Shown: positions 1 to 7,423, counted from the first letter of the stretch. The stretch: 21,445 nt of DNA from Candidatus Uhrbacteria bacterium (GCA_016205965.1 JACQSM010000094.1:1-21445); one strand, 5' to 3'. Program-made: numbers and translations. Notes: a model not told the origin generated them from the sequence alone.

Positions 1-425
1 ATCTTGGCACCGCGCTTCTTGGCCCAGCTGACGGCGACCGTCATGCCGCGGTCCTTGAACGAGCCGGTCGGGTTTTCGCCCTCGTGCTTGTATGCCGCGC
101 GGCAGCCGGTGAAGGCGTCGGTGCGGCGGAAATCTCGGTACAGCCGCGTGTTGCCTTCGCCCCGGGTCACGAAATCGCTTTCATCCAGGCCGGGCAGCAC
201 CAGGTCGCGGAATCGCCAGACGCCGCTGCGGTCGGCCGCGCCCGACGGGCGTTGTCGCCGGCTCGAAAACAGCAGGCGCAGATACTGTCCGAAACCGCCG
301 GAGATGATGTGCGAGAAATCATGACGGACCTCGAGCAGACCGGCGCAGTCGCAGGCGATGCGGTCGTCATCGAGCGGATAAGTCTTGGTGCAAAGGACGC
401 AGGAGAGCAGTGAGTGGGTTGGCAT
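1..425 (-). CDS. thrC: Threonine synthase, N-terminal part (3' end beyond the window)
   Basis: Threonine synthase is a PLP enzyme that converts O-phosphohomoserine to threonine, the last step of the pathway. The 141 visible codons start at ATG 425 and stay open to the window edge. A Cys-x2-Cys...Cys-x-Cys cluster (C9, C12, C25, C27) is followed by GLLEVRHD, as in the N-terminal extension of many plant-type and bacterial ThrC proteins. GEGNTRL lies near residues 89-95. The PLP-lysine motif NPTGSFKDRG (residues 118-127, K124) is clear. A GGAGGTG ribosome-binding sequence lies just upstream, inside thrB. The start lies inside the end of thrB, so the two genes are probably translationally coupled. 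The missing C-terminal part cannot be judged. Confidence 0.93.
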   Translation of the reverse strand, partial: MPTHSLLSCVLCTKTYPLDDDRIACDCAGLLEVRHDFSHIISGGFGQYLRLLFSSRRQRPSGAADRSGVWRFRDLVLPGLDESDFVTRGEGNTRLYRDFRRTDAFTGCRAAYKHEGENPTGSFKDRGMTVAVSWAKKRGAK

Positions 426-1359
426 GTGGCACCTCCGCCGCGAGGCGCGCTCCGGGAGCGCCCATGCGGCTCACGATGATGTCGCACTCGATGCCTCGAG
501 CGCGCCATACCGACGCCATCGCGTCGGCAATCACCTTTGCACCTTCGAGGCCCTCGGTCAAGGCGAAAATCGAGGGTCCGGCACCGGAAATCGAAGCTCC
601 GGCGGCGCCTTTTTGCAGCGCCGCGGCGACGACCTGTTCATAGTGCGGGATCAGGCCGGCGCGGGCCGGCGTCGCCACGCGATCGCCCATGACCGACCTG
701 CCGACCATGGCCAGATCGCCGCCGGCGATGCCGGCAACGAGCCGGGCGGCGGCGGCCAAGGTGGCGGTGTGATTCGCGAGCGACACGGCCGGCGAGATCA
801 CGGCCCGCGCTTTCTTGGTCGGCAATTCCAGGTGCGGATGGACCACGGCGGCGTGCCATGATGCCGGTACTTTCAGGACGGAGACTTCGGGCGGTTCGCC
901 AGCGACCATGGTGAACCCGCCATAGAGCGAGGCGGCGACGTTGTCGGCATGGGCGGCACCGCAGGCGGCTCGCTCGCCTTCTCGGGCGAATTCGAGCAGC
1001 TGCTTATTGTCAAAAGCGCCAACAAGCAACCCATTGACTGCGGCCGCCGCAGCCACGGCCGACGCCGAGGACGACCCCAGGCCGCTGCCCAGCGGCAAAC
1101 CTTTAAACAAAAAAAGTTCTATGCCGAATCCGGGATTCGCCGCCCGCAGCATGGCAGCGGCAACGACGCAGACGATGTTGTCCGCGCCGACCGGCAGGCG
1201 CCCGCCGTCGCCTTCGATCTTGAGCAAGCGCACCCCGGGTTGATCCGATCGACGGGCGGTCACCGTATCCCCCGCTCCTTCGAGGGCAAATCCGAAGACA
1301 TCAAAACCCGGACCGACGTTGGCCACGGATGCGGGAGCGAATGCGGAACAAGAGTTCAT
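367..1359 (-). CDS. thrB: Homoserine kinase
   Basis: This 330-residue GHMP-family kinase phosphorylates homoserine to O-phosphohomoserine. The N-terminus carries the family substrate-binding motif (ASVANVGPGFDVFGFAL). The ATP-binding loop PLGSGLGSSSASA lies near residue 90, and the C-terminal GHMP motif GASISGAGPSIFAL near residue 255. The usual homoserine kinase end is the MGAPGARL region; here translation continues for about 24 more residues and overlaps the start of thrC by 59 bp. This gives a slightly longer protein than the roughly 310 residues of E. coli ThrB. The start at 1359 has no convincing Shine-Dalgarno sequence. It is divergent from the gene at 1437. Family assignment is secure. 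Confidence 0.95.
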   Translation of the reverse strand: MNSCSAFAPASVANVGPGFDVFGFALEGAGDTVTARRSDQPGVRLLKIEGDGGRLPVGADNIVCVVAAAMLRAANPGFGIELFLFKGLPLGSGLGSSSASAVAAAAAVNGLLVGAFDNKQLLEFAREGERAACGAAHADNVAASLYGGFTMVAGEPPEVSVLKVPASWHAAVVHPHLELPTKKARAVISPAVSLANHTATLAAAARLVAGIAGGDLAMVGRSVMGDRVATPARAGLIPHYEQVVAAALQKGAAGASISGAGPSIFALTEGLEGAKVIADAMASVWRARGIECDIIVSRMGAPGARLAAEVPHANPLTALLRPLHQDLSAR

Positions 1360-1368
1360 ACCAAATTC

Positions 1369-1398
1369 ATAATCGCCATAGCCCTGCCGTTTTGTCCA
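1369..1398 (-). promoter_or_regulatory. Possible promoter for thrB-thrC
   Basis: On the minus strand, TGGACA (1393-1398) and GATTAT (1369-1374) are 18 bp apart. They match the sigma-70 consensus at 5 of 6 and 4 of 6 positions. Transcription would begin only a few bases before the thrB ATG, giving a nearly leaderless mRNA. This fits the lack of a Shine-Dalgarno sequence but makes the assignment tentative. Confidence 0.3.
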
Positions 1399-1436
1399 TG
1401 TTAGGCTTTAGGAAGCTCATTCCCAAGGAGGCACGG

Positions 1437-2177
1437 ATGATCGAGACGCTGACCCGCGCCCAGCTGGCCTTCGTTCTGGTCCACATCCACCGCCGGACGC
1501 TCCGCTACTACCGCGACTGGGCCGAACGAATGGCGCTCGAGCTCGGCCTGGCGGACAAGATGCCGCCCAAACTCGGCAGTACGGCTCTGGAAGATGCCAT
1601 CGACCAGATGGTTGCCGACAAGACGGCCGAGAAGCTGCTGGCCAAGGCCGATACGCCGCTCCCAGACATCGAAGAGTTCGCGGCCATGGCCGAAAAGGCC
1701 TGCCGCGCCGTCCTGCCCGTCGTCATCGGCGACGATCCTGATCTCGAAAAAAAGATCGTCGCCACCGCGACCTGGTGTGCCGCCAACATGCACAACCGCT
1801 TCGTGCCCTGGATCGACGCCGAGACCGTGCGGCGCGAAATCGAGGCCGTGCTGGAGCTGTCGACCGAGGCCGGTCTGACGCCCGACCGCTACCTGGCCAA
1901 GGATGAATCCTGGGACGCCGTGCTGCGACGGATCCACGACGAGGATTCGTTCAAGCTGCTGGCGCTTGCCCGACAGACCGCCACCGTGGCCGAATCGGTC
2001 AGCAATAGGTCCTTCGTGGTCCAGTACCTTCCCGGCCAAAAGCCGAGCCAGAAGAAGGTCCTCCAAATGGTCGCGGCCCGCGTCGAAAAAGAGATCCTGG
2101 CGGGAGTCGATGAATTCCGCCCCTTCCTCGAAAAAGAGGTCAAGCGCCTCTGGCCCGACAAAACCGACATCCAATGA
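1437..2177 (+). CDS. Uncharacterised 246-residue soluble protein
   Basis: I do not recognise this gene. The start at 1437 is chosen because AAGGAGG lies six bases upstream (1425-1431); an in-frame upstream extension to 1329 has no such site and would overlap thrB. The protein is mainly helical by composition, rich in Glu, Lys, Ala and Leu, and has no signal peptide or membrane segment. Notable stretches are an aromatic, basic N-terminus (HIHRRTLRYYRDWAERM, residues 16-32), a mid-protein WCAANMHNRFVPW (113-125), and a charged C-terminus ending EKEVKRLWPDKTDIQ. It forms a single-gene unit ended by a hairpin that includes its own stop codon. It lies between the two halves of the threonine pathway, but nothing in its sequence links it to that pathway. 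Confidence 0.85.
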   Translation: MIETLTRAQLAFVLVHIHRRTLRYYRDWAERMALELGLADKMPPKLGSTALEDAIDQMVADKTAEKLLAKADTPLPDIEEFAAMAEKACRAVLPVVIGDDPDLEKKIVATATWCAANMHNRFVPWIDAETVRREIEAVLELSTEAGLTPDRYLAKDESWDAVLRRIHDEDSFKLLALARQTATVAESVSNRSFVVQYLPGQKPSQKKVLQMVAARVEKEILAGVDEFRPFLEKEVKRLWPDKTDIQ

Positions 2178-2197
2178 CCCGCGGCGGGTCATTTTTA
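2175..2197 (+). terminator. Rho-independent terminator after the 1437-2177 gene
   Basis: TGACCC (2175-2180) pairs with GGGTCA (2186-2191) around a short GC-rich loop and is followed by five T residues (2192-2196). The TGA stop codon of the gene is the first three bases of the stem. Confidence 0.85.
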
Positions 2198-2218
2198 TGT
2201 CGCTAGGGCGGCCTCGGC

Positions 2219-2247
2219 TTGACGCGTGAGCTTATTTGTGCAATGAT
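2219..2247 (+). promoter_or_regulatory. Sigma-70-like promoter for the 2290-3054 gene
   Basis: TTGACG (2219-2224, 5 of 6) and AATGAT (2242-2247, 4 of 6) are separated by 17 bp. The promoter lies just downstream of the preceding terminator, giving a leader of about 35 bases before ATG 2290. Confidence 0.55.
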
Positions 2248-2289
2248 GGATCGTCCGGCCGATGTGCCGGAACTGCCAAGGAGGCAGCC

Positions 2290-3054
2290 ATGAACGTCCT
2301 TCAACAATTCGCCGCCCTCTCCACCGCCGACCGCGACCTGCTCATCCACAACCTGATCGCGCACGGCGTCGTGAACGGCGGCGGGAGCAGCTCCATCATT
2401 GCCGGCGATGTCGCGTTCAACGAGTCGTCGCGGCGTCCAGCCTCGCTGACCAAGTACGTCGCCTCGACCGTGGCCCGCCGTCTGACCGAGGATGGCGGCG
2501 ACGTCCTGATTCATCAGAGCGACGTGCTCGCCGGCCTGGAACGCGCCGCGGACGATCTCCAACAACGCCGCGAGCTCATGGGCGAATTCTCGAACAGGGA
2601 TCGCGACCGCATGTACATCATGAACGCCGGCCTGACCGCGTTGTGGCTGGCCAGCTTCGCTCCCCGGTCCGAATGGCTGGCGCTCCTGGGCGTCGTTTTC
2701 CAGGTGGCCAAGGACCGCAGCTTGCCGGCCTGCCTGGTGCCGACGCACGATGCGGCCTGGGAAGACGTGCTGCGGCGACGCTACACCCCGCGGGAATTCC
2801 GCGCCGCCAGGCTTCGGGCCGCAGCCGCCATGTTCGACAGCCAGAGCGTGGCCGATGTCATGCTCAAGCCCGTGGCCGAACGCCTGCTGCTCGGCGACCG
2901 CAAGGCGTTCAAGATCCATGTACTGGCCCTGGAGCAACCCGCCTCGCGGAACCTGTTTTTCAAACAAGCCGAGGCGATGTGCGCCCCGGCGCGCGAAATC
3001 GCTCGGCGCGAAACCGACGCCGAAATCGCCCTGGTGTGGGGCAAAGCAATCTAA
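2290..3054 (+). CDS. Uncharacterised 254-residue protein
   Basis: I do not recognise this gene. ATG 2290 is chosen because AAGGAGG lies six bases upstream (2278-2284). The protein is helical and rich in Ala and Arg. It has a Gly/Ser turn (VVNGGGSSSIIAGD, roughly residues 28-41), a moderately hydrophobic middle (NAGLTALWLASFAPRSEWLA) that is too short and polar for a clear membrane helix, and the motif RRRYTPREFRAARLRAAAAM. There is no signal peptide. Like the gene before it, it is a single-gene unit with a near-identical ribosome-binding leader and its own terminator, but the two proteins show no obvious similarity. It is convergent with asd. No function is proposed. Confidence 0.85.
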   Translation: MNVLQQFAALSTADRDLLIHNLIAHGVVNGGGSSSIIAGDVAFNESSRRPASLTKYVASTVARRLTEDGGDVLIHQSDVLAGLERAADDLQQRRELMGEFSNRDRDRMYIMNAGLTALWLASFAPRSEWLALLGVVFQVAKDRSLPACLVPTHDAAWEDVLRRRYTPREFRAARLRAAAAMFDSQSVADVMLKPVAERLLLGDRKAFKIHVLALEQPASRNLFFKQAEAMCAPAREIARRETDAEIALVWGKAI

Positions 3055-3077
3055 GGACCGAACTCCGGTCCTTTTTT
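3053..3077 (+). terminator. Rho-independent terminator after the 2290-3054 gene
   Basis: AAGGACCG (3053-3060) pairs with CGGTCCTT (3066-3073) around AACTC and is followed by a T run to 3077. The last two bases of the TAA stop are part of the stem. On the minus strand the hairpin is not followed by a good T tract, so it serves the plus strand mainly. Confidence 0.85.
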
Positions 3078-3081
3078 AATC

Positions 3082-3099
3082 CACGGGGGACAGGTACCT
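3082..3099. repeat. REP-like GGGGACAGGTACC element (tentative)
   Basis: The short gap at the end of asd contains GGGGGACAGGTACC, overlapping the asd stop codon. From memory, GGGGACAGGTACC or GGGGACAGGCACC strings recur in intergenic DNA of many bacteria, associated with REP-type elements mobilised by Y1 transposases. Only one copy is visible here and no transposase is present. Confidence 0.3.
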
Positions 3100-4147
3100 A
3101 CAAAAGATTCTTCGCGGCCAAAAGTTCGGCGTTGGCAATGGCCGCGCCGGCGGCGCCGCGGACGGTGTTGTGCGACAGGACGACGAATTTGTAGTGCAGG
3201 ATCGGGTCGCGGCGCAGGCGACCGACGGTCACGGCCATGCCGGCCCCGGCATCGCGGTCGCGGCGCGGCTGCGGACGGTTCTCTTCTTCCCGGTAGATGA
3301 TGGCAGGCGTCGGCACGCTCGGAAGTTTTTTGTCGGCGATGGCCGGACGGAAGCCGCGCCAAGCGGCGATGATCTCGTCGGGTTCGGCCTGGCGCTCAAG
3401 TTCGACCGACACGCATTCGAGATGGCCGTCGCGGACCTGGACGCGATTGCAATGTGCCGACACGTTGATTTCCGCCGGCTGATACTGCGCGCCGTCGAAA
3501 CCGCCGAGCAGCTTGAGCGTCTCGACCTGGATTTTTTCCTCCTCGCCTTTGATGAAGGGCACGACGTTGTCGAGAATGTCGAGCGAAGCCACGCCCGGAT
3601 AGCCGGCGCCCGAGAGCGCCTGCATGGTGGTGACGAAAACTTTGCTGACCCGGAACATGTCATGGAGCGGCTTGAGGGCCATGACCAGGCCGACGGTCGA
3701 GCAGTTCGGATTGGTGACGATGTACCCTTTGCGCCAGCCCCTGTTCTGCCGCTGCCGGGCGATGACGTCGAGGTGATCGGGGTTGACCTCGGGAATGACC
3801 AGCGGCACGTCTTCTTCCATGCGGAAGTTTTTGGCGTTGGAGATCACCGGGTAGCCGGCGGCGGCGAAGGCGGGCTCGATCTCGCCGGCGACGTTGGCGT
3901 CGAGGGCCGAAAGCACGAAGTCGCAATCAAGATCCGGCTTGGAGCCGGTCACGGTCATGTCGCCGAGCCAGGCCGGCATCGGCTGGTCGAGCTGCCATGA
4001 GGCGGCCTCACGGTACTTTTTCCCGGCCGAGTTTTCGGAGGCGGCGAGCGCCGTCACGGTGAACCAGGGGTGATTGTCGAGCATCGCCAGGATGCGCTGT
4101 CCGACCATGCCGGTGGCGCCCAGGACGCCGACGCGTTTCGGGTTCAT
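3098..4147 (-). CDS. asd: Aspartate-semialdehyde dehydrogenase, archaeal/fungal-type
   Basis: This enzyme reduces aspartyl phosphate to aspartate semialdehyde with NADPH, the branch point for threonine, methionine and lysine. The 349-residue protein begins with a nucleotide-binding motif GVLGATGMVGQRI. It carries the active-site cysteine in VTNPNCSTVGL, the SGAGYPGVASLDILDN and PFIKGEEEKIQ stretches, and a C-terminal HNTVRGAAGAA. These are features of the archaeal and fungal subgroup rather than the E. coli form. ATG 4147 is chosen because it overlaps the TGA of hom in an ATGA (4144-4147), indicating translational coupling; upstream in-frame codons inside hom are unlikely starts. It is the third gene of lysC-hom-asd. 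Confidence 0.95.
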   Translation of the reverse strand: MNPKRVGVLGATGMVGQRILAMLDNHPWFTVTALAASENSAGKKYREAASWQLDQPMPAWLGDMTVTGSKPDLDCDFVLSALDANVAGEIEPAFAAAGYPVISNAKNFRMEEDVPLVIPEVNPDHLDVIARQRQNRGWRKGYIVTNPNCSTVGLVMALKPLHDMFRVSKVFVTTMQALSGAGYPGVASLDILDNVVPFIKGEEEKIQVETLKLLGGFDGAQYQPAEINVSAHCNRVQVRDGHLECVSVELERQAEPDEIIAAWRGFRPAIADKKLPSVPTPAIIYREEENRPQPRRDRDAGAGMAVTVGRLRRDPILHYKFVVLSHNTVRGAAGAAIANAELLAAKNLL

Positions 4148-5157
4148 ACGTTTGCGGTTACGGATACGGTCCGGGCCAGGCGCAGCACGTCGGCCATCAC
4201 GCCGGCGGCGGTGACTTCGGCGCCGGCGCCCGGGCCGCGGATCTGGAGCGGCGTTTTTTGATATCGCTTCGAGCGGATGACGAACAGATTTTCCGGGCCG
4301 TCGAGGGCGCCGAACGGCGACTGGCTCGGGACCTCTTCCAATCCGACGCGCACGGCTTCCGGCGTCACCGTGGCCAAATAGCGCACGACGTTGCTGCGGG
4401 CGGCGGCGTCGGCCACCAGGCGATCGAGTTCGCCGGCCTCGCTCGGCAGCTGCGCCAAAAATTCCCGGACGGAGCACTTTTGCAGCGCTTCAGGCACCAG
4501 ATTACGGACGCTGATATCGGAAAGTTCGAGCCGCCGGCCGATAAGCCGGGCCAAAATCAGCGCCTTGCGGGCCACGTCAGCGCCCGAGAGGTCGTCGCGC
4601 GGATCCGGTTCGGTATAGCCGCGCCGGGCAGCTTCGGCCACGGCTGCGGCGAAACTCATTCCCTTGCCGCAGGCGGAAAAAATGAACCCGAGCGTTCCCG
4701 AAACGGCGGCGCTGATCTCGAGAATCTCGTCGCCGGTGGCCTGGAGGTCGGCCAGCGTGCCGAGCACCGGCAAGCCGGCGCCACAGGTGGTTTCGCAGCC
4801 GTAGCGCGAGCCCGGCGCTCCTCCGCCCAGCTTCGCCAGGGAGTCATAGACCGCTTGCGGACCGGCCAGCGGTTTTTTGTTGGCCGTCACGACGCGCAGG
4901 CCGCGGCCGAGCAGCACCAAATGAAATTGCGCCGAGTCGGCGGCCGTACAGTCGGCGACGATGACATCCGATCCCAGGAGGCCGATACGGTTCGCCAGAT
5001 CATCGAAACCGTCATGCATCGCCGCCGGTCCCGATGGGTCGAGCCAAAACTCGCTCTTGTCGGCGACGCCGACGAGCTTCACCTCGGGCATCCCCTCGGC
5101 GATCTTCAGCAAGGCTCCGCCGACTGTTCCCCGGCCGACGATGAAAAGTCTGGTCAT
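4144..5157 (-). CDS. hom: Homoserine dehydrogenase, ThrA C-terminal-type
   Basis: This enzyme reduces aspartate semialdehyde to homoserine. The 337-residue protein has the NAD(P)-binding start FIVGRGTVGGALL, then VADCTAADSA and VVTANKKPLAG. The catalytic region contains GAGLPVLGTLADL and GYTEPDPRDDLSGADVARK, followed by a C-terminal RGPGAGAEVTAAGVMADVLR. This pattern closely follows the homoserine dehydrogenase half of E. coli ThrA as I remember it. There is no C-terminal ACT domain. The ATG overlaps the lysC stop (ATGA, 5154-5157), and its stop overlaps the asd start in the same way. Production in step with LysC and Asd is therefore expected. Confidence 0.95.
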   Translation of the reverse strand: MTRLFIVGRGTVGGALLKIAEGMPEVKLVGVADKSEFWLDPSGPAAMHDGFDDLANRIGLLGSDVIVADCTAADSAQFHLVLLGRGLRVVTANKKPLAGPQAVYDSLAKLGGGAPGSRYGCETTCGAGLPVLGTLADLQATGDEILEISAAVSGTLGFIFSACGKGMSFAAAVAEAARRGYTEPDPRDDLSGADVARKALILARLIGRRLELSDISVRNLVPEALQKCSVREFLAQLPSEAGELDRLVADAAARSNVVRYLATVTPEAVRVGLEEVPSQSPFGALDGPENLFVIRSKRYQKTPLQIRGPGAGAEVTAAGVMADVLRLARTVSVTANV

Positions 5158-6572
5158 ACGGAAATTTTGGCCCGAAGTTCATGCAAGGCGAAAGCGCGAT
5201 GCACCGACCGCACCGCCGCCGCCACGTCGGCCTCGCTGATGACGAAAGAGATGTTGCGTTCCGAAGAACCCTGGGCGATGGCGCGGATGTTGACGCCAGC
5301 CTCGGCGACCGCGCCGAACACGCGGGCGGCCACGCCGGTGCTGCCGCGCATGCCGTCGCCGACGACCGCGACCGCGGCCATGCCCTCCTCGACGGTGATC
5401 CGCTCGACCATGCCGGCCCGGACCTCTTCGCGAAGCTCCTCTTCGAGCGCGGTCTTCATCGCCGCCGCGTCTTTAGATTCGATCACCAGGCAGATCGTCT
5501 GCTCGGACGACGACTGGCTGAACATGACGATGTTGATGCCATGCCGGCCGGCGGCGCCGAACACCTGGGCCGCGAATCCGGCGATGCCCGACATCCCCTT
5601 GCCTTCGATGGCGGCGACGGCGAGCTTCTTGGCGGCGGTGACCGCCTTGGCGCCGAGCGGCGCCGCGCCGGTCCTGGTGCCGATGACCGTACCCGGCGCC
5701 TCCGGCCTGAAGGTGTTGCGCAGCCGGATCGGTATGCCGCGCTGGACCGCCGGGATCATCGTCTTGGGATGGATCACTTTGGCGCCGAAATACGACATCT
5801 CGGCCGCTTCGTCATATGACAGTTCGGCCAACACGGCCGCGTCCGGCACCAGGTTGGGGTCGGCGGTCATGACGCCGTCGACCTCCTTCCAGAGCCAGAT
5901 CTCCTCGGCATCGAGCGCCCCGGCCAAAATGGCCACGGTATAATCGGAACCGCCGCGGCCCAAAGTCGTGGTAATCCCTTCAGAAGTGGCGCCGATGAAG
6001 CCGGTGACCACCGGAATGACGCCCTGCCGGATCATCGGCAATATGACGGCGCGAATCTTGCGATTAGTCGCTTCAAACCGGACGTTGGCCGAGGTGAAAC
6101 GGTCGTCGGTCTCGATCAGCATCCGGGCGTCGACGGCTCCGGCCGCCGGGCCGGCGCTGGCCACGGCCGCGGCCACGGCCGGCGCGGCCAGCCGCTCGCC
6201 GAAAGAAACGATCAGGTCCGTCGAGCGGCCGGAAAGTTCGCGCAACAGCGCCACGCCGCGCAGTACTTGCAAGAGTTCGGCGCACATCTTTGAAATCTGC
6301 TCGCCGCAGATCTGGACCATCTCTTCGTCGTCGACGGCCTCGCGAACGGCGACAAGATGGCGTTCGCGGAGTCGAGCGATCTCGGCTTCGGGATCGGCTC
6401 CATCGCCGGAACCGGCCGCCCGCGCCAGAGCCAAAAGCTGGTCGGTCACGCCCGAAAGCGCCGAAACCGTCACCACCGGCTTGCGGTCGGCGTATTTGGA
6501 CACCAAGCCGGCCACCTGCTTGATGGCGGCGGCGTTTCCGACCGACGTACCCCCGAATTTCATGACGATCAT
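5154..6572 (-). CDS. lysC: Aspartokinase with C-terminal ACT domains
   Basis: Aspartokinase phosphorylates aspartate, the committed step of the pathway. The 472-residue protein starts with the kinase motif MKFGGTSVGNA (residues 4-14). It continues with GVIPVVTGFIGAT, the nucleotide-binding TTLGRGGSDYTVAILA, and WKEVDGVMTADPNLVP. Two ACT regions follow at roughly residues 315-465, containing NIVMFSQSSSEQTICLVI and NIRAIAQGSSERNISFVI. The last motif is typical of threonine-sensitive ThrA-type aspartokinases, so feedback inhibition by threonine is inferred. ATG 6572 has a weak AAAGG upstream; an in-frame ATG at 6563 would remove only three residues. It heads the lysC-hom-asd operon and ends in an ATGA overlap with hom. 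Confidence 0.95.
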   Translation of the reverse strand: MIVMKFGGTSVGNAAAIKQVAGLVSKYADRKPVVTVSALSGVTDQLLALARAAGSGDGADPEAEIARLRERHLVAVREAVDDEEMVQICGEQISKMCAELLQVLRGVALLRELSGRSTDLIVSFGERLAAPAVAAAVASAGPAAGAVDARMLIETDDRFTSANVRFEATNRKIRAVILPMIRQGVIPVVTGFIGATSEGITTTLGRGGSDYTVAILAGALDAEEIWLWKEVDGVMTADPNLVPDAAVLAELSYDEAAEMSYFGAKVIHPKTMIPAVQRGIPIRLRNTFRPEAPGTVIGTRTGAAPLGAKAVTAAKKLAVAAIEGKGMSGIAGFAAQVFGAAGRHGINIVMFSQSSSEQTICLVIESKDAAAMKTALEEELREEVRAGMVERITVEEGMAAVAVVGDGMRGSTGVAARVFGAVAEAGVNIRAIAQGSSERNISFVISEADVAAAVRSVHRAFALHELRAKISV

Positions 6573-6606
6573 AGCCTTTGTAGTACATTACCATGCCGCC
6601 AAAATG

Positions 6607-6630
6607 AAAAAAGACCGCCTGGGGCGATCT
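6607..6630 (-). terminator. Terminator of the peptidase-like gene, just upstream of lysC
   Basis: On the minus strand AGATCGCC (6630-6623) pairs, with one G-U, with GGCGGTCT (6619-6612) around CCA and runs into six T residues. The TAG stop of the upstream gene overlaps the stem. No Thr- or Ile-rich leader peptide is visible, so I read it as an ordinary terminator rather than a lysC attenuator. Confidence 0.8.
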
Positions 6631-7348
6631 AGCGGCGAGTGCAGTCGTGGTCGCCGGGCAATGACGGACGCGGCGGCGGTAGCGGCGGAATCGGCCGAAT
6701 GCCGGCGTAGCCCGGAAAAACCATCACATGAAAGCACTTGGTGTGGCGTTCTTCGGTCGCTTGAATCTTGCCGCCGGCTTCGAAAGCGAGCAGGCGGCGG
6801 CGCAGCCAGCGCACCTCGCGCCGCGACAGTCCCTTGGTCGAGATGTCGACGGTCGAGCCGGTCAGATGGGTCGAGCGCGTCTCGAGCGTCAGGCCGGCCG
6901 CGGCCGAAGAATTGATCTTGATGAGTTCCTGCTGATAGGCGTCGGTGCGCACCAGCGACGCAACCACCAGCCGGCGGCCCAGCGTCCGGCGGAAATCTTT
7001 GCCGAGGTCGGCCACGAAACGGGCGACCCAGGGCCGGGCATGGCGGTAAAGATCGACGTTGTCGCGGTCGAGCGTGCCGAGGTCGTCGTCGATGGCCACG
7101 TCGCGGCCGGCCCGGATCGGCACCAGCGTGCCGTCGCCGATCCTGGCTCGGAGCTCGTCCAGATCGGCCAGGCGCTCGAGCGACTCGCGGTCGGCGACGT
7201 CGTTTTCGCGGGCCAGCGAATCGACCGACCCGAGCAAGGCGCCGGGAACGGGATCGCGGACTTTCTTGGGCCGGCGGGCTTCGACGTCGGATGACGCAAG
7301 GAAAAGACCGATGCCGATGACGGCGCAAAGGCGAATCGTACGCGGCAT
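6629..7348 (-). CDS. Exported M15-like peptidase / DUF5715-type protein
   Basis: This 239-residue secreted protein probably acts on peptidoglycan peptides, by analogy with zinc D-Ala-D-Ala carboxypeptidases of the M15 type. An N-terminal hydrophobic segment (CAVIGIGLFLASS, residues 8-20) follows basic residues and suggests an exported or anchored protein. Near the C-terminus, STHLTGSTVDIS (H161, D168) and CFHVMVF (H207) give the His-x6-Asp...His zinc-ligand pattern of M15-like folds, with Glu199/Glu200 available as catalytic acids. I recall this layout from the DUF5715 family, but that label is less certain. ATG 7348 is chosen over an upstream in-frame ATG at 7381 because a strong AAAGGAGG sits five bases before it. 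The Pro-rich C-terminal tail is probably disordered. Confidence 0.7.
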   Translation of the reverse strand: MPRTIRLCAVIGIGLFLASSDVEARRPKKVRDPVPGALLGSVDSLARENDVADRESLERLADLDELRARIGDGTLVPIRAGRDVAIDDDLGTLDRDNVDLYRHARPWVARFVADLGKDFRRTLGRRLVVASLVRTDAYQQELIKINSSAAAGLTLETRSTHLTGSTVDISTKGLSRREVRWLRRRLLAFEAGGKIQATEERHTKCFHVMVFPGYAGIRPIPPLPPPRPSLPGDHDCTRR

Positions 7349-7353
7349 CCCTG

Positions 7354-7361
7354 CCTCCTTT
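7354..7361 (-). promoter_or_regulatory. Ribosome-binding site that fixes the start at 7348
   Basis: AAAGGAGG on the minus strand lies five bases upstream of ATG 7348. It favours that codon over the in-frame ATG 33 bases further upstream, which would place this site inside the coding sequence. Confidence 0.8.
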
Positions 7362-7414
7362 CGCAAGCGTATCGTCCGCACTTTAGCGCGTCGCGGGAAA
7401 AGAAACCACCGCCA

Positions 7415-7423
7415 TGCTATACT
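7415..7423 (+). promoter_or_regulatory. Extended -10 promoter for the 7450-7767 gene
   Basis: TGCTATACT is an extended -10 element (TATACT matches 5 of 6) with no recognisable -35. It would start transcription about 20 bases before ATG 7450. The same nine bases occur upstream of the gene ending at 14980. Confidence 0.55.

Noticed and set aside
4258..5943. A 561-codon open frame on the plus strand
   Set aside because: It lies antisense to hom and lysC, which have clear motifs. The peptide is a low-complexity Arg/Ala/Ser/Gly-type shadow expected at high GC.
6573..6628. Threonine attenuator or riboswitch upstream of lysC
   Set aside because: The hairpin with its T run is explained as the terminator of the preceding gene. 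No leader peptide rich in Thr or Ile codons and no conserved riboswitch-like folding pattern is seen in the 56-bp gap.
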